This document shows, in pieces, positions 1 to 9,754 of a DNA stretch of 64,000 nucleotides. This DNA comes from Crossaster papposus (Eukaryota; Echinodermata; Asteroidea; Velatida; Solasteridae). Position 1 is the first letter of the stretch. The number at the start of each line of letters is the position of its first letter. The stretch lies in assembly GCA_037893245.1 (NCBI GenBank), contig JBAIAA010000531.1, positions 1,674,001 through 1,738,000 of the forward strand, written 5' to 3'. The notes beneath the pieces are model-generated. The model did no database searches, was not told the origin of the DNA, and saw only the letters and a program-made list of their open reading frames with translations. The position numbers and the translations under genes are program-made.

Positions 1-259
1 GCATTAGTGTCAAATGCTACACCCCAGGACAGGCCAACAAACTGAGGAAAATCACCAATCTTGGAAAATGGTCAGTCACCACCGACTATGAAAAATCAGA
101 AATTCAAAGTAAGGGAGTTATATCTGGCGTTCCTCTAGAACTTACAGATCAAGATATTATTAAAGAATGCAAAAAAGCAGGCGTAATAGAGGTCCGCAGA
201 TTCACATTCAGAATAAATGATCAAAGAGGGAAAAACATTTCTGTCTGCCTTACATTTAA
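1..259 (+). pseudogene. LINE-A ORF1, 5' part (N-terminal domain)
   Basis: The first 259 bases read as one open frame that enters from outside the window; the part from about position 40 is clean and includes the words GVPLELTD and FTFRINDQRGK. It joins in frame to the zinc-knuckle ORF that resumes after position 646, so both are parts of one non-LTR retrotransposon ORF1, an RNA-binding chaperone that coats the LINE transcript. The frame is cut at a TTAA by a MITE. The start codon lies upstream of the window. The ORF1 assignment rests mainly on the downstream zinc knuckles. Confidence 0.65.
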
Positions 260-646
260 AGGTAGTATACACCATTGGTAATTGCTTGAATTAGCATGAA
301 TGGGTAGATTTGGGGGGTTGTATTTCATAGTAAATATCGTTTAACTGACTTTTCCGAAGTTTTACAATCGTGGATGCCGAGAAAAGCACGAAAAACAGCG
401 TTTGTTTTTAACCGGGGTCGAGCCATTATTATTATGTTATCTTTGTTTTTTGCGATCGCCGTCCGGCGATCGCGAATTTTTCTTTATAAAATTTATAAAA
501 TAAATTGGAATAATTACAGGTTTTCTAGCGCAATCCTTTTGCTGAAATGCCTAGAATCATTATTTACTTTCAATTGAGTAAGATATTTCTTAATAATTCG
601 GTAGTAAATATTTTCGATATCTGCAAATGGTGTATCCTACCTTTAA
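256..646. mobile_element. TTAA-flanked MITE inside LINE-A ORF1
   Basis: A 383-bp insert (260-642) is flanked by TTAA at 256-259 and 643-646. Its ends are inverted repeats: left AGGTAGTATACACCATTGG, right (reverse complement) AGGTAGGATACACCATTTG, 16 of 19 positions matching. Removing the insert with one TTAA makes the LINE ORF1 frame continuous, so the boundaries are firm. TTAA target duplications are typical of piggyBac and some Kolobok-type transposons; which family is not decided. There is no coding capacity, so it must have been moved by a transposase made elsewhere. A 10-bp-stem perfect hairpin lies near its centre (452-473). Confidence 0.8.
452..473. other. Perfect GC-rich hairpin in the MITE
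   Basis: GCGATCGCCG (452-461) and CGGCGATCGC (464-473) are exact inverted arms around a two-base TC loop. The GC-rich stem stands out in an AT-rich element. It could be a structural or binding site, or chance; nothing else identifies its role. Confidence 0.5.
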
Positions 647-1475
647 CACACCTCACTTACCCAAGAGCATCAAATTCGGCTATCAATACTTTGACATCAA
701 ACAATACATTCCACCTGTCATTCGTTGTTTCAATTGCCTACGACTAGGTCATACAGCTACAAATTGTCGAAGCAATACCAGATGTGTTAGATGCAGTGGA
801 AACCATACTTACAAAGAATGTGACCAAAAACACCAGGTGAAATGTAGCAGTTTTGGTGGAAATCACTCCTCTGCCTACGGCGGATGTAACACCATGAAGC
901 AAGAAAAAAAGATACAAGAAGTAAGAGTCACTTACAACATATCTTATGCTGAAGCTGCCAAATCTATAAGCACAAATATCACTGTCCACTCTGAAAAACA
1001 TAGGGATACATGTACACCTACAATAACACCTAAACAAACTCAAATTTGGCCTGAAAGGAGAAATTGGACAATCCCACAAACTTCTCAAGCCGTAAATGAT
1101 ATACAAAGAAAACAAAACATGTCTTCTGCTAATAAAATACCGGTAGATGCATCCACCCAAACTGATAAAGTTCCAGTTGCTTGCCAAACTGAACCAACCT
1201 CAACTTACTTACAAGCTGACAAATTCCTGATAGAATTGCTTATCGGAACACTTCAAATCTGGGAGACAACTAAAAAAAAGGAAAATAGAGAATCAGAAAT
1301 AAAGACCCTAGTCGAACACTTATACCATCAGTTAACTAAGACTCACAAGATCAAAGAAAAACAGAGCAGACATATTGATTCTTCGCAATCCCCTGATAAG
1401 TCTGTTCGACAAACTAGACTTTCTCAATCCAAAGCAAAACCCAAACGAACCCACCACAGAGAACTCTCAAACTGA
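647..1475 (+). pseudogene. LINE-A ORF1, 3' part with zinc knuckles
   Basis: This frame continues ORF1 after the MITE. It carries clustered Cys/His knuckles, CFNCLRLGHTATNC and CVRCSGNHTYKEC, then a degenerate third, as in ORF1 of Jockey/I-group LINEs, followed by a YAEA segment and a hydrophilic lysine-rich tail. The third knuckle reads CSSFGG where CxxCGG is expected, so a cysteine has been lost. The apparent start Met at 627 lies inside the MITE and is not the native start. The product would bind LINE RNA. The endonuclease frame follows about 50 bp downstream, the usual LINE order. Confidence 0.75.
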
Positions 1476-1526
1476 AACACCGAAAACTTCCAATCGCTCA
1501 AAAGGAGAAAATAAACAAACGTAATC

Positions 1527-2700
1527 ATGAACATTTTTCTCATGGTCTTTATTTTACAATGGAATGCCCAGTGTCTTATTGCACATGGAAATGAATTAAA
1601 ACATGCTATAAACAATTGGGATAATAAACCTGACATCATATGCGTCCAAGAAACTTGGCTCAAGGAAGGGAAAAACTTCAATCTCCCTGGATATAATATT
1701 TTCCGTAGTGACAGAAACCAGAACATAAAAATACTGGCGGGGGATGTGCCATCTTCACTAGAAAGGATCTCACGTCAACAACATTATAGACAAACATTTT
1801 CTTATTCAATATCAAATAATTGACATTTATATTTCTGATAAAAGTAAATTAAAAATTATCAATGCCTATAATCCTTGTATTACCCTGAAAGAGGAGAACT
1901 TATAGACATTGAAAATCATATATATTATTTGTGGAGACTTCAACAGCCATAATCCCCTTTAGGGAAGCAAGAAGATGGATACGAATGGCTATGTCATCGA
2001 AAATCTAATAGACAAACATCATCTTGTCTGCATAAATAATGGAGACGGGACAATAATTAATACCTCTAATGGTACCTTCACCTGCATTGATATTACTCTT
2101 ATCACTTCTGACATAGCAGCTAATTACAATTGGAATATTTTTGATGACACATGGGGCAGCGATCATCATCCTATCATTTTTGAATCAAATAAAAAAATGT
2201 CTTCATACGCCACATAAACATATCCCTCACTGGTCTATAAAAAAAGCTAACTGTGATACTTTTCAAACTGCCTGTGATAGTTTCATTACTGAACCCAACA
2301 CAACTACAAGTTGCAGTGCTGAAGAGACATATAACACATACATCAATCAACTCACTGAGGCTATTAACTGTTCCATCCCACAAACCACTACTACTAACAT
2401 TTATAAAAGAAAGCCCACCACATGGTGGAATGCTGATTGCAAAAGAGCTATTAAAAATCGTAAAGAAGCCTTAAAACTCTTTTAAAAAACCGTCATCCCC
2501 AAGACCTTATTCACTATAAATATATTTGTGCTATAGCTCGTAAAACAATAAAAGTGGCTAAAAAAGAGGATTGGAAAAATGTCTGCAATACTTTAAACTG
2601 CCAAACTCCCTCTAAAAAGATCTGGGACAAAATTCATCGTATTAACAATACCCATACCAAGACTAATATTTCCACTAATATTTCCACTAATGTTTTGTCA
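1527..2700 (+). pseudogene. LINE-A ORF2, endonuclease part, 3' truncated
   Basis: Successive broken frames (1527-1823, 1975-2217, 2141-2485, on to about 2700) match an APE-type endonuclease: LQWNAQ at the N-terminus, DIICVQETWL (catalytic E), a degenerate GDFN segment near 1935 (CGDFNSHNP), and GSDHHPI near the end. The APE domain nicks target DNA to start target-primed reverse transcription. Stops and frameshifts break it at least three times. Sequence after the domain resembles the linker before RT (SKKIWDKI near 2620), then all LINE similarity ends at about 2700. RT is absent, so this copy is dead. Confidence 0.75.
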
Positions 2701-2936
2701 AGTATACCGCTAGATGAATAGGTTGTGCCGGTAAAGCTGGAAAGCTGCTTTGACGACAGAAGATTGCCCATCTCTTGAAAGCTCCAAAGTACTTTTGAAA
2801 CTGTGTTGTCACTTCTTGCTGCTAGCAGGTAGCCACACATCCTGTCAGCGATACTATCTCCCGTTATCCCGGCTTGCTCCAAAGCCCCCTTGATATTTCG
2901 TTTCAATTGGATACCTGGGAAAGAAATAAATGACAT
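2701..2936 (-). pseudogene. Tyrosine recombinase fragment, N-terminal core-binding region
   Basis: Reading from 2936, the frame contains the stretch IADRMCGYLLAARSDNTVSK, resembling the start of the SAM-like core-binding domain of DIRS/Ngaro recombinases (a run ending in DNTV-K). The catalytic domain with its R-H-R-Y residues would lie further left and is missing; plus-strand LINE-A sequence begins instead. Just before the conserved part is a good 3' splice site (pyrimidine-rich TTTCTTTCCCAG), so this may have been a second exon. The apparent start Met lies within that putative intron. Assignment rests on weak similarity plus position after RT/RNase H. Confidence 0.5.
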
Positions 2937-3083
2937 CGGTCACCCCAACCACATACTGACTATAATAAGTTTACTGTTGCTGCTTGAGCCGAGCTACTGA
3001 ACAATTTGCGGGTCTCGCAGAACCCCTGAAAAGTTGCTTAACATTTACATATCTGAAATCACAACCTCAACAGAATTGAGTCT
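2921..3083 (-). other. Putative intron end / spacer between RNase H and recombinase
   Basis: On the minus strand the spacer ends in TTTCTTTCCCAG (about 2922-2933), directly before the recombinase-like frame. The preceding sequence is rich in stops. This fits an intron or inter-ORF gap. A matching donor near the end of the RNase H frame was not located with confidence. Confidence 0.35.
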
Positions 3084-4065
3084 TCAAAATGCAATTCTAA
3101 ATGCCACTAACGTGAATTTAAGTGGATTTTCTGAAAAAAATCCCAAACTGCTATAACTTTGCGCAATCACATCTTGTTGTGAAAGAATTTTTTTGTCTTT
3201 AACAAATTGTTTCATTGATCCATCTTCGTAAACAAAATACGACCAAAAGGGAGCAGATTTCCATTGCGGAATAACCATAATGCCTTGCGCCTTTTCTTTT
3301 TGCATTTTGTTCAGAGCTCTCAAAATGAGCCTGGGTGGAGGAACCAACCAATTGCAATCTCCAGACCAATTCTGACTGAATGCATCTACGCCCTCTGTTC
3401 CAGGGCACCAAAATCTGGAATTAAATCTTTTGCAGTGGGTATTCAGGTTCGTGGCGAATCTGTCTATAGCACAAGGACCCCAAAGTTTATTCAAATAAGA
3501 AAAAATGCCAATGTGAATTTTCCAGTCATCACTATCTTTGATTCTACTCAGTGAATCAGCCTTAACATTATCTTCCCTTTTTATCCATTCTGGATTAATA
3601 CTTATTCCTTTGTCATCACACACTTCATGAATATTCATAGCGACCTGTTGCAAATCTGACTTTTTGGTGCCCGAGTTTATGATTATCTTTACATTCTTAT
3701 TGTCAGTGAACCATCTTACTGTTTTGTTTTCAAGAACTTCTACATTACTTCTTAGTACTCTGTTTACTGCTTCAGCCTCTCTCCAACTGGAGCTTCGCTG
3801 AGCTTCTACATGGTCCCATGAACCGACTACTTCTGTACCTTCAGCCAAGGTTCCCGCACAAAGGGAAACATAACCGCCAAAACCATGCGCGGATGCATCA
3901 CTAAATGCTTGAATCTCGCATTCATCTTTATACTCAATACTTAGTCCCTGGTTGTTTAGGGCTCTGACTTCTTTTTTCCAAAATTGAATTTCATTATATG
4001 CTTCTTTATCAACAATTACAGGTGCATTCCAACTGGCTCTTGTATCTATACAGCGATACAAAGAT
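3084..4065 (-). pseudogene. DIRS-type RNase H and C-terminal pol region
   Basis: About 325 residues continue the RT frame across the Harbinger insertion. RNase H motifs occur in order: FSDASAHGFGGY (first Asp), WREAEAVNRVL (Glu), WFTDNKNVKI (Asp), WIKREDNVKADSLSR (final Asp region). Then comes the region shared by DIRS-group pol proteins: WGPCAIDRFA, RFNSRFWCPG, GVDAFSQNW and NWLVPPP. RNase H would remove template RNA during cDNA synthesis. The first residues of the frame are flush with the Harbinger target site, so the listed Met is not a native start. The domain itself has no internal stop. Confidence 0.75.
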
Positions 4066-4272
4066 CTGGGCCCAATTCCATAAAAGCATTCTAAGCCTAG
4101 TTGGTTGCTAACTTCCTTTCTATCTCTAGTTTCTTGCTAAATCTATTCCATAAAACCATTATACGCTTAGCAAGGTTCGTAGTTGCTTGCTAAAATTAGA
4201 GTAGGTTTGGGGTATGTCTAAATCCTTAGCACCATTCTAAGTCACTTTCAATCGGACATCTATGGAGTGAGG

Positions 4273-5414
4273 ATGGCCAGGCGTATCCTTGAACTCGCTG
4301 AATTGCGTCGTGCTATGCGGAGGGAACGCGTTTTCCGTGACCGGCGGAACCCAATTGACATGATGATGTCGATCTTGTAAAGAGGTATCGGTTCTCAAGG
4401 GAGGGGATAATGAGTATAACTGACATTGTTGCGAATGACATTGAGCATCCTACAAGGAGAAATTATGCCCTCCTCCCAGCTCAGCAGGTTTTGATAGCCC
4501 TGCAATATTATGCAACTGGCACCTTCCAGTATGTTGTTGGAGATCCTTTGCAAGTGTCCCCACAAACTGCTTGGCGGGCTATACATCGTGTGACCAATTC
4601 TCTCGCAGAAAAGATCGGTGACTATGTGAAATTCCCCGAGGGACAAAGTATGGCCAATATTAAGGATGGTTTTTATAGGATGAGAAATATACACTTTCCA
4701 GGAGTGATAGGCTGCGTGGATGGGACTCACATTTGGATTAGTACGCCACACGAACACGAAGTAGACTATGTGAACAGAAAGGGATATCATTCTATCAATG
4801 TGCAAGTTATATGTGACCACAAGGGGAAATTCACTAACATTGTGGCACGATGGCCTGGAGGTGCCCATGACAGTAGGATACTGAGATCAAGTCATGTGTG
4901 GGATCTAATGGAGAGTGGTGAAATTGATGGTTTTATCCTTGGTGACATTGGATATGCATGTCGAAGCTGGCTCATGACACCACTTCTAAATCCACAAACT
5001 GCTCCCGAGCGACAATACAATTCTGCTCATAAACGGACTCGGGTTTTGGTTGAGCAAACCATTGGCAGATGGAAACGAAGGTTTCATCTGTTACACCTTG
5101 AAAGTCGGATGAGAGATCCAGAGGATAATTGCAAAGTAATCGCGGCAACAGCTGTGCTGCACAATATTGCAGTGGACAGAAATGAGCGTGAGATTGATGA
5201 TATTGAGCCGGTGCAACAACAGCCTGATATGGAGGAATATACCGGCCGGACAAATACATGGACACCGAGCACGGGCCTTATTGATAGAAAACCGCTTCTA
5301 ACTTTTATTCAGACATTGTTAATCACATGTATGAGAGTACATTGTGAGGATACCCCTAATTTTTTCAATTACAATATGCATGTTCCTACAGTACTGCGAC
5401 AGTCATCAATGTAG
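4273..5414 (+). pseudogene. Harbinger transposase (HARBI1-like, DDE nuclease), one frameshift
   Basis: The DDE nuclease core is intact in 4410-5414: VIGCVDGTHI (first Asp), WPGGAHDSRIL (second Asp), GDIGYACRSWLMTP and VEQTIGRWKRRF (catalytic Glu). A basic N-terminal segment begins at an ATG at 4273 (MARRILELAELRRAMRRER) and leads into the main frame only across a shift near 4360; the Met at 4410 is therefore internal. The enzyme would cut at the TIRs and join to CWG/TWA-like sites, usually with a Myb-like partner that targets it to DNA. The C-terminal tail after about residue 270 looks non-homologous. Confidence 0.85.
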
Positions 5415-5680
5415 AGTGTCATATTCCCGGTCACATACAGCCTGTGTAGGCATTCCTTTTGAAAGGTATGGATATTAGATTTTCACTAGATAGCTAATAT
5501 TTGCAACTGATATTTCACAAATTTAATACCAAAGTAGGCATTTTATAACAGGGAGTAGGATGTCCTACATGAGTGACTCTCAACTCAAGTGATGCTAGGT
5601 TTATGATTCTAAGTGTACACAAGGCAAATATCAGTTAAAATAACAATGTACAGCAGATAGCTCTTAATGCCTTGTATGGC

Positions 5681-6013
5681 TCACAGTCTGAAGTATAAAG
5701 GGCCTTCAGTGTCAGAGTCGGGTGTTGGCACTACGTTTAGTTGCTTCTCCAGAAGTTGAATCTGTAGTTTTAGTTTCTTTCGTTTTAATTTGAGGTTTTC
5801 TTGTTTAAAGAGTGCATTTGTTTTCTCAATGTCAATCAATGCATCGAAAGATGCATTTTTCGTTGGAATCTTGCATGGTGGAATGTCAGCACGGCTTGAT
5901 GACCCAGTCGCTGATAATTCTTTCACAATAGATTGGGCGCCACCATCATCATAATCACTCACTTTGGCGATTATGCAAACCCCACACCATTCTAGCAAGC
6001 TGCAAGCAAGCAA
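5681..6013 (-). pseudogene. Remnant of the Harbinger Myb/SANT-like accessory protein
   Basis: The 110-residue minus-strand ORF ends in a charged heptad-like helix (FKQENLKLKRKKLKLQIQLL), as in the C-terminal tail of Harbinger-encoded Myb-like proteins, and lies tail-to-tail with the transposase, the usual arrangement. No SANT tryptophans are visible, and only about 135 bp remain between this ORF and the right TIR, so the DNA-binding domain has probably been deleted. The first 20 residues may be non-native. Confidence 0.5.
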
Positions 6014-6148
6014 CTAGTAAGAATGTTTCATAGAATGGTGTTATGGAATGCGATTTAGTTGATTGCTAACAAGCTACCAACTAGGCATTTTGAATCTTGC
6101 TAGAACCTAGTAATATACTAAGTTAGAATGCTTTTATGGAATTGGGCA

Positions 6149-7917
6149 CTGGTCTTTAACCTTGCAAGATTTCCGACTGAATGAGTGAGAGAAATGATCT
6201 GGCCAACAGCAGAGGCCACAAATCTGGCTGCAGCCAGACAACACTTATCTGCATCGATCTGTTTTGTAAGACTGTCGAGAGACATTTCTAGTCTTTCAAT
6301 TCTATTGTCAGTTGCATGCAACGTGCCTGTAGTCATATACCACATGTATCCTAACCACTGTACTGCTTGGGATGTTTCCCAAACACATTTGTCATCGGCT
6401 ACCAAAAAACCGAAAAGCTCTAGTGATTCTTTAACTTCTCTGCTTAAATCTACTGCGTCTTCAAATTGACTGCAACCAGCAAGACCATCGTCTACAAACA
6501 TGACGACTTTATGGCCCTTTGACCTCCATGAGGAGACCACAACACGCATTAATTTGGTAAAAATATATGGTGCAGTAGACAGGCCAAATGGCAAGACATT
6601 GAATTGATAGAAACATTTTCCATTTTCGTTTTCCCATGAAAAACCAAGATATGTCTTGTGGCTTGGGAAGATTTCAATATGATGGTAGGCTGATTTAAGG
6701 TCAAAGGTAAACAAGAAATCTCCTTGTTTGGCTATAGATACATCTTCGTATTTAAATTTGAACTGTGCAAGATGAGGATTCAAATTTCTACAATCCAAAA
6801 CAAGTCTTGCCTTGCCGCTTTTTCCATGGGCAACAGTTAGAGGATTGACACATGAAGGTTTTTGCTTGACCTCCAAAATACAACCTTTAATTTTTAGTTT
6901 TTCAATTTCTTCTGAAATAAAAGCAGTATTGTCTTTTACCGACTTGTTATTTTTCAATTGATACGTCCCTGGGAGGGACTTGAAAGGGATTAAATATCCG
7001 TCCTCAATAACTGCCTTGATATGCGCATTAACATTAACTTTGTCCCAGTGATTCAATGAACCTTTCAATCTGCCTACTGTAGAAGTAGACTGATCAGATT
7101 GCCCAAAACAGGCGCCAGTGCCCTTATTCAAAACTTTGTCAACATTTATACCAACATCGATATCAAATTCACATGATGGCAAAACAAACCGATCACTTAT
7201 CTTGTCCGACTTCCAGCTAGCTGGTTGTCTCGCCTTGGGGCATTCCTGTCTCCAGTGGCCCGGCTGGCCGCAGGTGAAGCACACTCCGGGCTTGCTGCCG
7301 GTGGACGTGCCGGCGCTAGTAGGCCGATGTGAAGCTGACCAAGCCTGTTCCGCCCGTGTTGAGGTCGGCCATGAAGAAAAACGACTGGTTTTCCGGACCT
7401 TCTTAGCTTGATCTTGCTTGATCTTCTTAGCAGCTCTGATCTCTGCACGATTGATGCGCTTTTCATCGTCCGAATCAGAGGCTAGCGGGTTGGATTCGTA
7501 CTCCATGACTACTTTCCAGCCAGACTCAGAAGCGTCTGCCATTTTTATCAGTTTCTGCCTATGACCTAGGAGAGCGATACCTTCAGCAATATCTTTGGAG
7601 GCCTGCGGAACATCTCTGGCGTTGTCCAAACTCGCCTGGGCGTCTTGAAGTTTGTTGACTACCTTGACGTTGTATTTAAACTGATCCTCACAGCTTTTGC
7701 GTTTAAATCTATAACTATCATTAGACAAAATGTTTTGCTCGATTTTGGACAGTTGACTTTCAGAAATCTGCTTCTGCGATTGGCTCATTCTGTTTTCAAA
7801 ATTGGTGAGTTTAGCCGATATCAAGCCGTCGAGTTTGTCCAGGAGGGCTGCTTGAGATCCATCAACGGCTTGCTGCACCCGTTCATTGATGAAAGTCGCG
7901 TGAGCTTGGGCGTCCAT
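6149..7917 (-). CDS. DIRS-type gag-RT polyprotein (C-terminus cut by Harbinger)
   Basis: The ORF runs unbroken from the ATG at 7917 for about 590 residues. An N-terminal gag-like helical region with SQSQKQ repeats (residues 1-190) is followed by one CCHC knuckle, CFTCGQPGHWRQEC (near 215), then reverse transcriptase from about 310: ARLVLDCRNLN, FTFDLKSAYHHIEI, VLPFGLSTAPYIFTKLMR, and the catalytic box MFVDDGLAGC (FVDD at about 6485-6500). The frame leaves the element at 6148, where Harbinger sits; RNase H resumes at 4065. Fused gag and RT is usual in DIRS-group elements. RT residues look intact, so this gene was healthy when interrupted. Confidence 0.85.
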
Positions 7918-8059
7918 AGCGGAAAAGACAACGAGGCGACCTGTGTGAAGTGCTTGCTAGAACTGACTACCCTTTTGTTCCACTCTTCTATTTATATCAT
8001 ACACTAGCAGTTACGTAACACCTTACTGCACTACTGAACCCTTTGCAACGTGGTATGCG

Positions 8060-8735
8060 TTGTCCGAATTCCTAAGACAATTATTTCCTGCTTTACTGCG
8101 AACCGCTGGAAATGATTATTCCGATAAGCCATCGAATCTAGATCTGACACCCATTGGAAATGTTAGTCAATATAGTGCTGGAACATCAGAACAGCATACA
8201 CAGTGTAGTAAATGTGGAGGACCAGTAGTCAAGCACTCCTAGCCGCAGCAGAAACTGTAGCCTGTATGGTTACAACCCCTCAGGGATTAAGTAGTTGTTG
8301 TATGAAGAAGGATCACATCAGGTTAGACTGTGGCCACGAGTAATGTATCCTCTCATGAGTGCAGCTTGTAGGAAACCTGTAACAAAAGGAATGCCTGTAG
8401 TAATGGGATTAATAGGAAACAAGACAGTTAGTGCAAGAGACAGTGGTTGTAGCGGAGTCGTAATTAGACAGAATCTTGTCACACCAGATTGTTTCACACG
8501 TCAAGTTAAGGTTTGTGTCCTCATAGATGGTACAATCAAGAAAACCTCAGTTGCACACGTATCAATTAATACGCCATTCTTTGTAGGTGAAACAGAGGCC
8601 TTGTGCATGCAAAATACTTTGTATGATGTAATTGTAGGCAACATCGAAGGAGCCAGAGCACCAGGAGATCCAGATCCCCAGTGGCAATCTTCACTGAATC
8701 CAAGCAGATGTGAAGAGGTTCTGCAAGTCGTGTGA
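8060..8735 (+). pseudogene. Gag zinc-knuckle remnant and retroviral-type aspartic protease
   Basis: Degenerate knuckles occur near 8205 (CSKCGG) and 8309 (CMKKDHIRLDC, a CX4HX4C half). The frame 8295-8735 is the protease: DSGCSGVVI is the catalytic DSG loop, followed by CVLIDGTIKKT, VAHVSINTPFFVG and LYDVIVGNIEGARAP (the I-x-G flap-dimer region). It would process the Gag-Pol polyprotein. In-frame stops between 8240 and 8290 break the gag-to-protease link. At the 3' end the frame passes into integrase by a deletion near 8705. Confidence 0.7.
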
Positions 8736-9420
8736 CATTTGCCAGCGGACAATACACAAGGGACGGGTAAGGAAAGCACCATTAGGACGCATGCCGTTGA
8801 TTGAAGTACCATTTGAACGAGTCGCCATTGACATTGTAGGACCGATTAGGCCAGCAACAGAGAGAGGCCATCGCTACATACTTACCTTAGTAAACTATGC
8901 AACGAGATATCCAGAGGCAGTCCCCTTGGTCAGCATTGAAACAACCAGAGTTGCAGAAGCCATGGTAGATGTGTTCAGCAGAGTTGGAATACCACGGGAG
9001 ATACTTACTGATCAGGGTTGATGAAGGAAGTCAGTCGCCTTCTATCCATTGTGGTCAGGCGAGACCGAAACAGCAGAAGTCAGGACAACGTACCAGTACA
9101 TCCTAGACCTAGAAGACACGTGCAAGATGGCTCAAGAGGTGTTTAAGAACGCATCGGATAAGACAGGACGTACTACAACCGAAAGACAAAGGACATACAC
9201 ATCAAAGTCGGGGAAAAGGTGTTGCTTCTTCTCCCTACGGATCACAACAAACTGTTCATGCAATGGAAGGAACCATTCAGAGTTATCGACAAGCAAGGAG
9301 CATAGAAATGAATGGGGTAACCGAAACATTTTATGTGAACATATTAAAGAAGTACATCGAGAGGAATGAGCAAGACAATTCTCGTTCTGTCAATAATGGT
9401 GTTGAATTTAGTGGGTTGAT
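8710..9420 (+). pseudogene. Gypsy integrase (end of zinc domain, core and C-terminus)
   Basis: FCKSCDICQRTIHKGRVRK is the C-C half of the H2C2 zinc domain; the His half is deleted. The core follows: VPFERVAIDIVGPI (first Asp), GHRYILTLVNYATRYPEAVPL, and ILTDQG (second Asp, followed by a stop). The region after about 9050 is out of frame and short, so the catalytic Glu segment is deleted. C-terminal words occur near 9255 (FMQWKEPF) and at 9305 (MNGVTETFYVNILKKYI). The enzyme would insert the cDNA; this copy cannot. Placement before RT is the notable point. Confidence 0.75.
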
Positions 9421-9754
9421 TGACTGCGCAGCCGCCGCTGTTAACCACGATCACCACCACCCCAACTCTCCGAGTCAATCCCCCCCCAAAAAAAACACAA
9501 AAAAAACAACAAAAACAAAAACTAAAACAAAACCTCAAGGCTCCACAAAATCCGCAATTTCAGAAAATTCAACCTTTATAACAATTATAACAATTTAAAA
9601 CGAACCCTCCATTTGGTCTCAAACTCAGCATGCAGGTTCATTTATTATAGCGCATCGATATTTTGCCAATATTAGGACTTTTCCGTGGTTCCGTCTGGTG
9701 TAATTTGTCTCTAAATCTGCGTTAAAAAAATCTGCTAGTGAGCATGTAATAAAA
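9421..9754 (+). other. Linker between integrase and RT in the Gmr1-like element
   Basis: A low-complexity A-rich stretch (9480-9535, with runs of C and A encoding Lys/Thr) is followed by about 150 bp with no readable protein. It connects the integrase tail to RT, whose similarity begins at 9755. It is probably a decayed acidic linker. Confidence 0.4.

Larger units (their letters stand above)
4066..6151. mobile_element. PIF/Harbinger DNA transposon with CTG target duplications
   Basis: The element spans 4069-6148 (2080 bp) with CTG at 4066-4068 and 6149-6151. The inverted termini agree over at least 18 bp after the first base: left GGCCCAATTCCATAAAAGC, right TGCCCAATTCCATAAAAGC. CWG is a known Harbinger target triplet. 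Two convergent ORFs are present: a transposase (+) and a small coiled-coil protein (-) in the place of the accessory Myb/SANT-like protein. The insertion sits inside the DIRS pol gene, so it is younger than that element. The transposase frameshift and the shortened accessory ORF suggest a non-functional copy. Confidence 0.9.
2701..8040 (-). mobile_element. DIRS-type (tyrosine recombinase) retrotransposon, interrupted
   Basis: On the minus strand the order is gag-RT (7917 down to 6149), RNase H and C-terminal region (4065 to 3084), then the start of a tyrosine recombinase (2936 to about 2701). A Harbinger transposon (4069-6148) separates the RT and RNase H parts. There is no DDE integrase; this domain order is that of DIRS/Ngaro/PAT elements, which integrate by tyrosine recombinase. 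The recombinase is cut off at the junction with LINE-A, so the element is 3' truncated. The right edge near 8040 is inferred from where the next element begins. Terminal or split repeats were not found. Confidence 0.7.
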
